64,000 bases of DNA from PSRJ01 sp963825305 (GTDB lineage: Bacteria; Acidobacteriota; Terriglobia; Bryobacterales; Bryobacteraceae), in contig CAWGTA010000016.1 of the NCBI GenBank assembly GCA_963825305.1, positions 1 to 64,000 on the forward strand. The letters run 5' to 3'. Both the position numbers and the translations under genes were made by a program. Positions within the stretch are counted from its first letter, which is position 1. Every line of letters starts with the position of its first letter. Under the pieces are notes generated by a model. It was not told the DNA's origin. It saw only the letters and a program-made list of their open reading frames with translations, and did no database searches. Positions 45,289-54,416 of this stretch are shown here, one piece after another.

Positions 45289-45387
45289 AATCCTCCCGAT
45301 GTTTTGTGTTTGGAAGCGATCATACCAGACCTGCGCGCTCCGCAGGCAGCGGAGATTCGTAGACAATAGGCACGATAGGTTTTTCGA

Positions 45388-46150
45388 ATGCGCCTGCACC
45401 TGTTCGAGTGGGAGGATCAAGCGTGGTTCCCGGCCTCGCTGAGGAAGGCGATGACCTCGTATCTGGCGGCGACCTACGGGATCACGCCATTCCCCCAACT
45501 GTGGGCCGGGCAACTCTCGAAGCTAATGAACTCGGTTGAGGTGACCGAGATCGTAGACCTTGGGTCCGGATCGGGCGGGCCGGTCGCGCGCGTGGTAAAG
45601 AAACTTGCTGAGCGCGGGTTTAAGACGCGCGTCACCCTAACGGATCTGTACCCGAGCGCGGAGTTCCGCGCGGACTTGGCGCCTTCGATACGGTACTGGC
45701 CGAAGCCCGTAGATGCCACGAGAGTGCCGGCTGAATTGGGCGGCATCCGCACCATGTTTGCGTCGTTCCACCACTTCCGGCCGGAGGCGGCACAGGGAAT
45801 CCTGCGCGACGCGTTTGAGCAGCGGCGCCCCATCTGCATTTTCGAAGCGACATCGCGCACGCCGGCCGCGATCGCCTCGGCGGTGCTGATCCCCTTGCTG
45901 GTTCTCGTCCTCACACCGATTGTGAGGCCGCTGTCTTGGCAGCAAATCTTCTTCACATATCTGATTCCCATCCTGCCCCTGCTGATTTTCTGGGACGGCT
46001 TGGTCTCGCAGCTTCGAACCTACTCAGTAAAAGAACTCGCGGATTTCACGCGCGAACCTGAAGTCGTCGAAATATCTATGGGAAGTAGGGTTGATCAAAT
46101 TTCCGCGCCTGCCCGCCGGCGTGCCCTACCTGATGGGCCGCCCGCTGTAG
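45388..46150 (+). pseudogene. SAM-methyltransferase-like protein, frame break at the end
   Basis: Start ATG 45388. A Rossmann glycine motif EIVDLGSGSGGPVARVV (about residue 55), then VTLTDLYPSAEFRADLA and TMFASFHHFRPEAAQGILRD resemble a class I methyltransferase core, followed by a hydrophobic segment (IPLLVLVLTPIVRPLSWQQI, then FFTYLIPILPLLIFWDGLVS). The frame breaks near 46070: the natural end WEVGLIKFPRLPAGVPYLMG and RPL lies in another frame with TAG at 46148-46150. The uncorrected frame runs on to 46467 over the next gene. Residues lost are few, so partial function is possible. Substrate unknown. Confidence 0.65.
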
Positions 46151-46197
46151 CGCAGGCACTCCTGCCTGCCGGGTCGAGGCTCATCTCGACCGGTTTT
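46148..46197. repeat. Two-hairpin palindromic element between convergent genes
   Basis: GCAGGCA-CTCC-TGCCTGC (46152-46169) and GGTCGAG-GCTCAT-CTCGACC (46172-46191), preceded by TGTAGC. It lies exactly between two convergent stops and could terminate both transcripts. It belongs to the same style as the repeats at 50591, 55181, 59409 and 59908. Confidence 0.65.
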
Positions 46198-47237
46198 CAG
46201 CGGGCGCCCGCGGTGCTCTGTCTCTCCGGATGGAACTGGCTGCGACACGTCTTCGGGGTGGTCTGGATACAACGCAAGAACGCACGCCGCATCAGCTCGG
46301 CGGATCCGAATCCCGACCTCCTGGCAACCTCCGCAAGCGAATCGTGCGAAAGCTCGAGCCGGCGGCGGGCATCCTCCACGCGCAGTTGCTCCAGAAATCG
46401 CGCGGGCGTAACGCCGATCTCCTGGACGAAGGCGCGCGCAAAATTCCGAGGGCTCATCGCCATATGAGACGCCATGCGTTCCACCGAGAGCGACTGCCTC
46501 AGATTGTCCACTAGCCACGTCCGCAGAGCGCCAAATCGCGACGATTCCGTCTCTTGGGTGCATAACGAAACGCTAAACTGCGCCTGCCCGCCCGGTCTCC
46601 TCAGGAAAAGCACCAGATCCTTGGCCGCCGCCAGGGCTACCGAACTGCCGTAATCCTCCTCCACCATCGCCAGCGCCAAATCCATCCCGGCGGTGACACC
46701 GGCTGACGTGTACGTGTTCCCGTCCTTGATGAAAATCGGACTCGCATCGACCGTCACCTGCGGGTACTGATTCTGAAGCCGCGCGGCATATTTCCAGTGC
46801 GTGGCCGCTCGTTTGCCATCCAGTAGACCGGCCGCCGCGAGCAGGTAGGAGCCCGTGCAGATCGAACCCAGCCGCCGAACCCGCCGCGCCATGGATTGCA
46901 GCCAACGGATCACCCGGGCGGGGACCGGCCGCATCGGGCCACCTCCTCCCGGAATCAGCAACGTGTCCACGTTCCCTTTAATTCGGCTGTAGTGAGCATG
47001 GGGAACCATGCTGAGGCGGCACTCGCCCTCAATCATTTCACCGGGCTTGGCGGAAGTGACGACTTCGATTTGATAGGGCCTCCGAAGTCCTTCGGAACAA
47101 TCATTCGCCGCCGTGAAAACCTCGACCGGACCTACCACGTCGAGTTCGCGAATCGGAGGGACTGCCAGCAAAACGATCCGCAATGGGGATGAATCACCGT
47201 CTGGCAGAATTCGGCGTGTTTTTGTCTGCTCTGCCAT
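46197..47237 (-). CDS. GlxA-type transcriptional regulator (DJ-1/PfpI + AraC HTH)
   Basis: 346 residues from ATG 47237 (MAEQTKTRRILPDGDSSPLR). Residues about 20-190 are a DJ-1/PfpI-like domain (IRELDVVGPVEVFTAANDCS, VDTLLIPGGGGPMRPVPARV, RLGSICTGSYLLAAAGLLDG, RAATHWKYAARL) with a Cys at the nucleophile-elbow position; the C-terminal 100 form an AraC-type double helix-turn-helix (SVERMASHMAMSPRNFARAF, RLELSHDSLAEVARRSGFGS). It is divergent from the TonB-dependent receptor gene 61 bases away and may control it. The inducer is unknown. The last residues run into a palindromic repeat. Confidence 0.88.
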   Translation of the reverse strand: MAEQTKTRRILPDGDSSPLRIVLLAVPPIRELDVVGPVEVFTAANDCSEGLRRPYQIEVVTSAKPGEMIEGECRLSMVPHAHYSRIKGNVDTLLIPGGGGPMRPVPARVIRWLQSMARRVRRLGSICTGSYLLAAAGLLDGKRAATHWKYAARLQNQYPQVTVDASPIFIKDGNTYTSAGVTAGMDLALAMVEEDYGSSVALAAAKDLVLFLRRPGGQAQFSVSLCTQETESSRFGALRTWLVDNLRQSLSVERMASHMAMSPRNFARAFVQEIGVTPARFLEQLRVEDARRRLELSHDSLAEVARRSGFGSAELMRRAFLRCIQTTPKTCRSQFHPERQSTAGAR

Positions 47238-47298
47238 TACACAAATTCTTACACTAAACATACCCGCTTTGGGATTTTTTGAGTGTTGGAGGGGATCT

Positions 47299-50200
47299 AT
47301 GCTACAGCGATCCGTGTTCGTCCTTTTCGTAGTCGCTCCCATTTTGTTTGGGCAGGCTACCGATAGCATCATCGTCGGCACCGTGGCCGACGCGTCCTTA
47401 GCAGCAGTCGCCGGTGCCACCGTCACGGCGAAAAACAAGGACACCAACGTCAAATACGACACAGTCACGAATGTGGAAGGTCTGTACCGGCTCAACAATA
47501 TTCCGGTTGGCCGCTACGACGTGTCGGCGGCCGCACCCGGCTTTTCCATGGCCACGATGGGGGATGTTCAAACGGATCTGAATCGTACCGCGACGGTGAA
47601 CCTGAGCCTGGCGGTGGGGAGCGTAACTACGCAAGTAGACGTCCAGGAGGCGGCGGCGGCTATCGACACGACCACCTCTCAATTGCAAGGCACCTACGGA
47701 TCGCAAGCGGCCTTGGACATGCCGACCGCCGGCATCTCCAAAGTCGTGAACGGGGCGGGCATCTACAATATCAGCTTGAATTTCGCCGGCGTGGCTTTGG
47801 CCGGTGGTATAGGCCTTGGAACCGGCCCCAGTGTTGCCGGTCAGCGCTCCGAGAACAATACATTCAGTATCGACGGCGTCGACAACAACGATCACGACGT
47901 TACCGGCCCAGTGGTGTACGTTTCGAACGATGCAGTTTCTCAGTTCTCGGTACTGCAGAACCAGTTCAGCCCGGAATTCGGCGGCGCCTCGGGCGGCGTC
48001 TTCAACGTCATCGTGAAGAGCGGGACCAATCAAATCCACGGCTCCGTATACGACTATTTGCAAAACCGGAACCTGAACGCCGTCGATAACTCCGAGGCGT
48101 TGCAAGGGCTGCGATCGAATCCCCGGTTCGACAGCAACCGCTTGGGCGCGACTATCGGCGGGCCGATCAAGAGGGACAAATTGTTCTACTTTGGCAACTT
48201 CGAATACAACCCGCTGGGCCAGGCGACGGCCCCCGGCCAGACAGTCTACGCGCCAACCGCTGCGGGCCTCAGCCTGCTGAATAACATGAGCGGCTTGAAC
48301 AAAACCAACCTCGGCGTGTTCCAGAAATACGTTCCCGTTGCTCCCGCAGCCGATCCCACCAATCCGATCACTGTCAACGGCATCAGCATCCCGAACGGGC
48401 CGTTGTCGTTTGCCGCCCCGAACTTCGACAACAACTACAACGCGATTGTCGCCATCGACTGGAACATCAGTAACACCGACCAACTCCGTGGCCGCTACAT
48501 CTACAACAAGACCACGGGCGTCGATATCAACGCGGCCCTGCCTGTATTCTATGGACCCGAGCCCATACTGAATCATATGATCTCGTTATCCGAGTTTCAC
48601 AATTTCTCACCCACCATGGAGAACGAGTTGCGGCTTTCCTATATGCGCCATAATCAGCAGGTCCCTCCCGGCAGCTTCACGTTTCCTGGCTTAAATACGT
48701 TTCCGAACCTCACGATTGATGAGCTTGGCTCGCTGCAAATCGGCCCCGATCCGAACGCACCGTCCGGAGGGATCCAAAATCTGTCGCAGTTCCAGGAAGC
48801 GGTGACCAAAACCTGGGGCCGTCATACCTTCAAGGCTGGTTACAATTTTACAGACGTTATTCTGAGCAGCTTTTTCGTGCAGCGGGTGCGTGGCGATTAC
48901 GAGTACTCGTCGCTCGAATTGTTCTTGACCGACACCCAACCCGACGTATTCGGGGAACGCACTTTCGGCGCCACCACGGGCGTACCGGAAGGCTTTTTGC
49001 AGCATGCGGCCTATTTCAATGACGATTTTCGCGTGCGCTCCAACCTCACTCTGAATCTCGGCCTTCGTTACGAATACGTAACCGTGCCGGTGGCTTCGCG
49101 GGCCCAGCAGTACAGCGCCATTGCTGACTTGCCGGGCAACATCCAGTTCAACAATCCGAAGACCAGCAAGAACGATTGGTCGCCGCGCGTCGGTTTCGCC
49201 TATTCCCCCGGTACCAGCGGCAAATGGTCCATCCGCGGAGGTTTTGGCCGTTCCTTCGACCTGCCCTATGCTAACTTGAGCGTCAACGCCAACCCGGCTT
49301 TCTACCAGGTCACCCGAGACGTGAATCTAAGCAACCCCGTATCCAATTTCCTTGCCAACGGCGGACTGACTTATACGCCGCAAGCCGCGCCCACCGCCGC
49401 CCAAGCCCGCCAGCCGTTGTCGTCCTACACCTGGGACCAGAACCGCCCGTACGCCCTGAACGGGACCTTGGGCGTGCAGAGGCTGCTCGGCAAAGACTAC
49501 ACCCTGGAAGCCCGCTATGTCTATACCAAAGGCGTTCATCTATACGTGCAGGATCGCTTGAACACGGTCTCTCCGCTTTCATCAGGGCTGTACATACCGA
49601 CCTATTTCACCATGCCCTCGGCGGCGCAATTTGCCGGCCTCACCACTACCTTGGGCCAGGTCAAGAGTACTCTTCTCCCAGGCACCACCGCCACAGAGCC
49701 GTGGAACAACCTGTCAGCCGCCGGGTTCCAAAGTGCGATCACTGGCTTCAACCCGTATGGCAACTCGCGCTACAACGGCCTGGCTCTGCAGCTCACCAAA
49801 CGCTTCTCGCAAAACTTTTCTGGAATCGTGGCCTACACCTGGAGTCACAATCAGGATGACTCCACAGCCACGGTGTTTTCCACCTACCTGACGCCGCGCC
49901 GCGCACAGGATCCCCGGAATCCGGGTGCGGACTGGTCCGATTCGGCTCTCGATCGCCGCCAGCGGCTGACCATTTCGCCGGTATACGATCTCAAGTTCTT
50001 TCAGAACCGCAACTGGGTAATGAAGAACCTGGTGAGCAACTGGAGCCTCCTGGGAACCTACACCTACCAAAGCGGCGAGATGGCCACCGTGCAAAGCGGC
50101 CTGGACTCGAATCTGAATAACGATTCGGCCGGCGACCGCGCGATCATCAACCCGGCAGGTATTGCCAATACAGGCACCGGCGTCACCGCATATAACGCGG

Positions 50201-50589
50201 CTGGTCAAATGGTGTCGCCAGGCGACGCCGGCATTGTGGCCTACGTCGCCAACAATCCCAATGCGCGCTACGTGGTGGCGCAGTCCGGCGCGCGCGCCAA
50301 CGGCGGACGCAACACCATACAATTGCCGGGCATCAACAACTTCGATGTGTCGATTATCAAACGGTTCGCCTTACGCGAATCGAAGCGCTTCGAGTTATCC
50401 GGGCAGTTCGTGAATCTGTTCAATCACGCGCAGTACACGGGAAGCTGGATCAACGATGTTTCACCCAACCCAACCCTCGCCACCACGCGCAACGAGCTGA
50501 TTCCCAGCAATGCACAGTTCGCTCAATGGAGCCAGTTCTTTCCGAGTAACTCGCGCACCATTCAGCTTGTGGCGCGGTTCGTCTTCTAA
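47299..50589 (+). CDS. TonB-dependent receptor, Oar-like with carboxypeptidase-regulatory domain
   Basis: 1,096 residues from ATG 47299, with GGAGGGG eight bases before it and a signal peptide (SVFVLFVVAPILFGQA). Residues about 25-105 are a carboxypeptidase-regulatory-like sandwich (SIIVGTVADASLAAVAGATV); a plug domain follows (GQRSENNTFSIDGVDNNDHD, FSPEFGGASGGVFNVIVKSG), then a long beta-barrel with many aromatic strands ending in TIQLVARFVF. This SusC/Oar-like class is hugely expanded in soil acidobacteria and imports large substrates, commonly thought to be glycans. No SusD partner is adjacent. A regulator gene is divergent to it. Confidence 0.92.
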   Translation: MLQRSVFVLFVVAPILFGQATDSIIVGTVADASLAAVAGATVTAKNKDTNVKYDTVTNVEGLYRLNNIPVGRYDVSAAAPGFSMATMGDVQTDLNRTATVNLSLAVGSVTTQVDVQEAAAAIDTTTSQLQGTYGSQAALDMPTAGISKVVNGAGIYNISLNFAGVALAGGIGLGTGPSVAGQRSENNTFSIDGVDNNDHDVTGPVVYVSNDAVSQFSVLQNQFSPEFGGASGGVFNVIVKSGTNQIHGSVYDYLQNRNLNAVDNSEALQGLRSNPRFDSNRLGATIGGPIKRDKLFYFGNFEYNPLGQATAPGQTVYAPTAAGLSLLNNMSGLNKTNLGVFQKYVPVAPAADPTNPITVNGISIPNGPLSFAAPNFDNNYNAIVAIDWNISNTDQLRGRYIYNKTTGVDINAALPVFYGPEPILNHMISLSEFHNFSPTMENELRLSYMRHNQQVPPGSFTFPGLNTFPNLTIDELGSLQIGPDPNAPSGGIQNLSQFQEAVTKTWGRHTFKAGYNFTDVILSSFFVQRVRGDYEYSSLELFLTDTQPDVFGERTFGATTGVPEGFLQHAAYFNDDFRVRSNLTLNLGLRYEYVTVPVASRAQQYSAIADLPGNIQFNNPKTSKNDWSPRVGFAYSPGTSGKWSIRGGFGRSFDLPYANLSVNANPAFYQVTRDVNLSNPVSNFLANGGLTYTPQAAPTAAQARQPLSSYTWDQNRPYALNGTLGVQRLLGKDYTLEARYVYTKGVHLYVQDRLNTVSPLSSGLYIPTYFTMPSAAQFAGLTTTLGQVKSTLLPGTTATEPWNNLSAAGFQSAITGFNPYGNSRYNGLALQLTKRFSQNFSGIVAYTWSHNQDDSTATVFSTYLTPRRAQDPRNPGADWSDSALDRRQRLTISPVYDLKFFQNRNWVMKNLVSNWSLLGTYTYQSGEMATVQSGLDSNLNNDSAGDRAIINPAGIANTGTGVTAYNAAGQMVSPGDAGIVAYVANNPNARYVVAQSGARANGGRNTIQLPGINNFDVSIIKRFALRESKRFELSGQFVNLFNHAQYTGSWINDVSPNPTLATTRNELIPSNAQFAQWSQFFPSNSRTIQLVARFVF

Positions 50590-50590
50590 T

Positions 50591-50640
50591 CCTGTGTGGC
50601 GCAGCTTCTCAAGCTGCCGTGCCGGCGATGCCGGCGCCTG
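50591..50640. repeat. Two-hairpin palindromic element after the receptor gene
   Basis: GCAGCTT-CTC-AAGCTGC (50601-50617) and GCCGGC-GAT-GCCGGC (50621-50635), preceded by TGTGTGGC. It lies just after the receptor stop and may serve in termination or transcript stability; there is no T-run. Confidence 0.6.
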
Positions 50641-50764
50641 CCTCAAAGATCGGCAAACTTTGCGCGACTCTCTGCACAATTAACGGCTTGGTGTGGCACC
50701 GATGACTCGCAGTTCTGCGACTTAATGCGCCAACCAAAGGTTGTATACGTGCAAGGAACGAAAC

Positions 50765-51280
50765 ATGGCAGACAAAAAAACCGTCAAAGACTTGCTTACA
50801 GAAGAGATCAAGGATCTGTACTCAGCCGAAAAGCAGCTAACCAAGGCTATTCCCAAGATGGCGAAGGGTGCAAACGACGACAAGCTCCGTGCAGCATTCT
50901 CGGCCCATCTGGAAGAGACCCAAGCTCAAGTGGAACGACTGGAACAAATAGCAACTATCCTCGGCATCAGTCCGTCCGGAAAGAAATGCATTGGTATGGA
51001 AGGCTGCATCCAGGAAGGCGGCGAAGCCCTCGGTCAGAAGGGGGATGAGAAGATCCTCGATCTCGGGTTGATAGGAGCTGGCTCTCGTGTCGAGCACTAT
51101 GAGATGGCCGGTTATATGACCGCAATCAGCCTTGCCCAGAAGCTTGGTAAGAGCGACATTGTGGCGCTCTTGAAGTCCTCTCTCGCCGAGGAACAAGCGG
51201 CGGATGAAAAGCTTCGCACGATCGGAGCGGGGCTTCTCAGGGAAGCGCCCGCCGCAGAGTTCGCGAGAGGCAGCGCGTAA
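50765..51280 (+). CDS. YciE/YciF-family (DUF892) ferritin-like protein
   Basis: 171 residues from ATG 50765. A four-helix ferritin-like bundle: TVKDLLTEEIKDLYSAEKQL, TKAIPKMAKGANDDKLRAAF, SAHLEETQAQVERLEQIATI, EHYEMAGYMTAISLAQKLGK, and LAEEQAADEKLRTIG, with Glu/His residues at the spots used for a diiron centre in this family. Members are induced by osmotic and other stress. The next gene encodes a KGG-like repeat protein, as yciG neighbours yciF/yciE in enteric bacteria, supporting a stress operon. Confidence 0.9.
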   Translation: MADKKTVKDLLTEEIKDLYSAEKQLTKAIPKMAKGANDDKLRAAFSAHLEETQAQVERLEQIATILGISPSGKKCIGMEGCIQEGGEALGQKGDEKILDLGLIGAGSRVEHYEMAGYMTAISLAQKLGKSDIVALLKSSLAEEQAADEKLRTIGAGLLREAPAAEFARGSA

Positions 51281-51355
51281 GCTTCAAGTTTGGTCGAGCG
51301 ATTGCTTGTTCCCAAGGAGACAGTTCACTCGTCGATTCCAAGGAGAATACGAACT

Positions 51356-51631
51356 ATGCCAAATGAACAGAATAAGGAAGGTCAACACGACCAAGGCAAG
51401 AGTGGCCAGCACGAACAAGGTAAGGGCAGCCAGCACGACCAAGGCAAGACCGGCCAGCACGACCAAGGTAAGGGCAGCCAGCACGAACAAGGCAAGGGCG
51501 GACAGCACGACCAAGGCAAGAGCGGCCAGCACGAACAAGGCAAGGGCGGCCAGCACGACCAAGGCAAGACCGGCCAGCACGAACAAGGCAGAGGCCAAGG
51601 CGAAAAAGGGGCGGGCGGTGGTGGTCACTAA
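51356..51631 (+). CDS. GQH(D/E)QGK octapeptide-repeat protein (KGG/YciG-like)
   Basis: 91 residues from ATG 51356, with AAGGAGAA upstream. After MPNEQNKE come nine tandem 8-residue repeats with the pattern [GS]QH[DE]QGK[GST], then a Gly/His-rich end (GEKGAGGGGH). It is fully hydrophilic, with no predicted fold, and rich in His, Gln, Gly and Lys. The GKGGQH steps recall the KGG motifs of YciG, and the gene follows a YciF homolog, so a desiccation or osmotic stress role is plausible. His-rich repeats might also bind metal. Function is inferred. Confidence 0.75.
   Translation: MPNEQNKEGQHDQGKSGQHEQGKGSQHDQGKTGQHDQGKGSQHEQGKGGQHDQGKSGQHEQGKGGQHDQGKTGQHEQGRGQGEKGAGGGGH
51380..51595 (+). repeat. 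Nine-copy 24-base tandem repeat inside the stress gene
   Basis: Each unit is 24 bases and codes for eight residues; copies differ mainly at the Asp/Glu codon and at the last Gly/Ser/Thr codon. D- and E-type units mostly alternate, suggesting 48-base duplications. The copy number is likely to vary between strains through slippage. It is not a CRISPR: there are no spacers. Confidence 0.9.
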
Positions 51632-51705
51632 CTGGCCTCCAGTCCCGTAGTGGCCTTTGCCCGGAGCGGTGACCGGCGCCCTTGAGCGCCTGAGGAAGGA
51701 TCGTT

Positions 51706-52356
51706 ATGGAAAACTCTGAATTGCTGCTTGTCGCCCGTCAGCGGGACATCTCTTCTTCGGGCGTTTCATGGGGCGCCGTGATCGCCGGTGCCGTTGTAGC
51801 GGCGGCGCTTTCGCTCATCATGCTTGCCCTAGGTGCGGGTCTTGGACTGTCGGCGGTTTCGCCATGGTCCAACATCCGCGAAACCGCTTCCCAGCTCGGA
51901 ACAGCAGCAATCATCTGGCTCATCCTGATACAAGTAATTGCTTCGGCTATGGGCGGCTATCTGGCCGGCAGGTTGCGCACTAAGTGGCAAGCTATTCATA
52001 CTGACGAAGTACATTTTCGGGACACCGCTAATGGTCTGGTCACTTGGGCCGTGGGCGTCATAATCACGGTAACGTTTCTAACGACGGCCGCTACTACCAT
52101 GGTCGGCGGAACGGTAAGTGCCCGCCGCACTCTCGTCGATTCCGTGCGTAGTGAGCCGGCCGCGGACTCTAACTACGTTGCCGGGAAGCCGGAATCTCAA
52201 GCAATCGCGGAAGCTCAGCAACTGGAGGAAGACGCGCGTAAAGCCACGGCTCACTTCTTGTTGTGGATGTTCATCGCGCTCTTAACCGGTGCGTTTTGTG
52301 CCAGCTTTGCCGCCACTATCGGTGGTCGACAACGCGATCACGTGCAGGCCATTTAG
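51706..52356 (+). CDS. Multi-helix membrane protein of the stress cluster
   Basis: 216 residues. Four hydrophobic segments: VSWGAVIAGAVVAAALSLIM (about 20-40), AAIIWLILIQVIASAMGGYL (about 67-86), LVTWAVGVIITVTFLTTAAT (about 111-130), and FLLWMFIALLTGAFCASFAA near the end; a charged loop between the third and fourth. Similar proteins are seen beside general-stress genes in soil bacteria; function unknown. It is followed 12 bases later by a 26-codon membrane peptide gene. Confidence 0.75.
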   Translation: MENSELLLVARQRDISSSGVSWGAVIAGAVVAAALSLIMLALGAGLGLSAVSPWSNIRETASQLGTAAIIWLILIQVIASAMGGYLAGRLRTKWQAIHTDEVHFRDTANGLVTWAVGVIITVTFLTTAATTMVGGTVSARRTLVDSVRSEPAADSNYVAGKPESQAIAEAQQLEEDARKATAHFLLWMFIALLTGAFCASFAATIGGRQRDHVQAI

Positions 52357-52368
52357 AAAGGGTTGAAC

Positions 52369-52449
52369 ATGCGATCGATACTGTTGTATTTCTTAGGCAT
52401 TCCGATCCCCATCATTCTCTTGATTGCGGTATTCAGCCATCATTTCTAA
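52369..52449 (+). CDS. 26-residue hydrophobic membrane peptide
   Basis: ATG 52369 to TAA 52449. It begins MRSILLYFLGIPIPIILL and ends AVFSHHF: a single membrane helix with a central GIPIPI kink and a His-His-Phe end. An AAGGGTTGA region precedes it and the gap to the upstream membrane-protein gene is 12 bases. I recall very similar short proteins encoded next to such stress membrane proteins in proteobacteria and acidobacteria, which supports a real gene. Function unknown. Confidence 0.7.
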   Translation: MRSILLYFLGIPIPIILLIAVFSHHF

Positions 52450-52471
52450 GCGAGTTGAGTTCGCAAGCCAC

Positions 52472-52915
52472 CTACTTCGCCGCGCCGTCCCAATGCTCGG
52501 CAATCTTCCCGTTCTTGACGCGGAACATGTCGAACGTGAAACGCTCGTAGGTCTTGCTCTTGTCTTTAGGATCGGGAACTTTCTCTTTAAAGATGAAGGT
52601 TACTAAGTCGCCTTCGGCAGTAATGTAGGCGGGCGGATTCTTCATCTCCGCTCCGACATCGTCACTGGTTGGGCGTGGAAGCGTCTTCATGAATTTGACG
52701 AGCCCGTCGCGGCCACCCTCGATCGCCGGATTGTGCTCCACAAAATCGGGTGCAATATACTGATCGATTAGATCAGGATTTCGCGGCTCGAATACGATTC
52801 TGTAAAAATCCCCGACTATCTTCTTGTTCAGCGCCGGACCACTCAAGTAGCCTTGCGCGAAGGCAGTGACTCCTGTCAGGAAGACAAGCAGGCACACAGT
52901 TCTGCGAAGCTTCAT
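52472..52915 (-). CDS. Secreted SnoaL-like (NTF2-fold) protein
   Basis: 147 residues from ATG 52915 with a signal peptide (MKLRRTVCLLVFLTGVTAFA). The rest is a SnoaL/NTF2-type cone: NKKIVGDFYRIVFEPRNPDL, DQYIAPDFVEHNPAIEGGRD, FMKTLPRPTSDDVGAE, and FTFDMFRVKNGKIAEHWDGA. Such domains are small enzymes or binding proteins; no substrate can be named. It starts 5 bases after the stop of the cytochrome-monooxygenase gene and is probably co-transcribed with it. Confidence 0.85.
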   Translation of the reverse strand: MKLRRTVCLLVFLTGVTAFAQGYLSGPALNKKIVGDFYRIVFEPRNPDLIDQYIAPDFVEHNPAIEGGRDGLVKFMKTLPRPTSDDVGAEMKNPPAYITAEGDLVTFIFKEKVPDPKDKSKTYERFTFDMFRVKNGKIAEHWDGAAK

Positions 52916-52919
52916 ATCA

Positions 52920-54341
52920 TCAGGCCCCGCCAACCGCGTAAGGAGCTTTCAAAGCCTTGGCAGGATTCACGCTCTTATCCACCGTAATGGTGAAGAACGG
53001 CGCGAACATCTCTTCCCAAGTCATATTGCCTTGATAGACAGTCCTGCTAGGATCGGGATTGAACTTGTTGTTCACGGAGTTATCATAGTGACCGACTACG
53101 ATTAGCTTCGAGCCCTTGGGGACCTTGATTGGCTGGGCCAGGTCATAGCCGAGCTGCCAATTGAAATCGTAGTGCGGCACGTTGAGCACTACTTGCTCCT
53201 TGCCATCCGGGAAGATCAATTTGTAATTCATGTCCTTCCCGCGCAGGTGCATGTGGGGCGACATCCAAACCAGTTCGGCGTCCACCAAAAACGTGACCTC
53301 CGCGGGCGCCGGCGCATAGTTGCCATCGTTGGGCGGAATCGCAAATTTGGCGGGGTTGGTGCCGCCGAAGCTTTCGATCAGCAGGCGTTTCGGTTCCTCT
53401 TTGGGTACGGTGAACCCGACCTCCGGCCGGTCGGTAAGCTCCGTGCCGTTGGGGGTGTAGTGGATCGTCCAGCTCACATCAGAACCCGCCGGAATCATCA
53501 GGGCAGCGCCGAACGGACGGAAATCCGAAAGCGCGCGCCCCGGCACATAACACGTGAAGCCGACACCGACGCCGCCCAAATCGCCGCCATCCCCATTGGC
53601 GCCCTGAGGGGCGTTGTTGCGAACGCGTTCGGATATGTCCACGCCTTTCCCGTCGGCAGTCGGGATCACGAATCTACGATCCGCAGGCGCCACTTCCACT
53701 CCGGCCTCGTCGCGCTTCTTATCCACCCAAAGCAGGGTGTTGTACACAGTGCTGGGCCGATGCGGAACAAACGAGACACAAATATGGTGTGTCACTCCCA
53801 ACTCGCTCGGCTTGACTTCGATGGAAGTTACCCAGGTGTCTTTGGTGAAACCCGTCGGCGTCACCAGAGTCATCCACTCAATCACGTTCTTAGAGGGAGC
53901 GGCGGGCACGGTGTAGGGCACGCCTTTTAGAACCAGATCCGGCTTCGCGGCCCATCCATTCTCCGGCCACTGGAGCGCCGGCGGTCCGTCTTTGGCGTCG
54001 CCTGGTAGCGCTCCGCTGTCTGCCCATTTCACCAACGTGTCGATCTCGCTCTGCTTCAGCGACCGATCGTTCGCATAGTGACCGTATTGCGGATCGGCGA
54101 ACCAAGGCGGCATCTTGCGCGTGGCGACTGCCGACTTGATGGCCTTGGCCCACGGGCGCGTACCTTCATATGTCAGAAACGACATCGGCGCGATATTGCC
54201 TGGCCGATGACATGTCTGACAGTTCCGTTGAAGAATCGGCAGGACGTCCTTGTGGAACGTTACGGAAGAAGCCGGCGAAGATTCCGCGCCTATCGCGCAT
54301 CCGGCTAAAAGCACCCCGGTTACCCAAAATCGCATGCTCAT
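52920..54341 (-). CDS. Secreted cytochrome c / copper type II monooxygenase-like protein
   Basis: 473 residues. Signal peptide (FWVTGVLLAGCAIGA), then a short cytochrome c domain with CQTCH at residues 41-45 and MPPWFADPQYGHYANDRSLK (the distal Met region). Next is a domain like the catalytic core of ascorbate-dependent copper monooxygenases: GVTHHICVSFVPH, GSDVSWTIHYTPNGTELTDR and WMSPHMHLRGKDMNYKLIFP, where the histidines would bind copper. This combination is frequent in soil acidobacteria and may oxidise organic compounds at the cell surface. The substrate is unknown. Confidence 0.82.
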   Translation of the reverse strand: MSMRFWVTGVLLAGCAIGAESSPASSVTFHKDVLPILQRNCQTCHRPGNIAPMSFLTYEGTRPWAKAIKSAVATRKMPPWFADPQYGHYANDRSLKQSEIDTLVKWADSGALPGDAKDGPPALQWPENGWAAKPDLVLKGVPYTVPAAPSKNVIEWMTLVTPTGFTKDTWVTSIEVKPSELGVTHHICVSFVPHRPSTVYNTLLWVDKKRDEAGVEVAPADRRFVIPTADGKGVDISERVRNNAPQGANGDGGDLGGVGVGFTCYVPGRALSDFRPFGAALMIPAGSDVSWTIHYTPNGTELTDRPEVGFTVPKEEPKRLLIESFGGTNPAKFAIPPNDGNYAPAPAEVTFLVDAELVWMSPHMHLRGKDMNYKLIFPDGKEQVVLNVPHYDFNWQLGYDLAQPIKVPKGSKLIVVGHYDNSVNNKFNPDPSRTVYQGNMTWEEMFAPFFTITVDKSVNPAKALKAPYAVGGA

Positions 54342-54416
54342 CTGCCCTCCTATGGCTTGCGCACTTAACCAAGATCTTATATGAGCCGGGCTCTCAGTGC
54401 CAGCAACCCCGGGTGC

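Noticed and set aside
46151..46467. C-terminal extension of the methyltransferase-like protein
   Set aside because: It is the run-on after a frame break and overlaps the GlxA-type gene antisense; the natural end with TAG at 46148 is in another frame.
51380..51595. Possible CRISPR array
   Set aside because: Units are contiguous with no spacers and no cas genes are nearby; this is a coding tandem repeat.
51204..51650. Repetitive plus- and minus-strand proteins in other frames over the tandem repeat
   Set aside because: A 24-base unit keeps all frames open, giving Ser/Thr/Lys/Ala or Leu/Val/Ala repeats. Only the frame from ATG 51356 has a ribosome site and a sensible KGG-like product.
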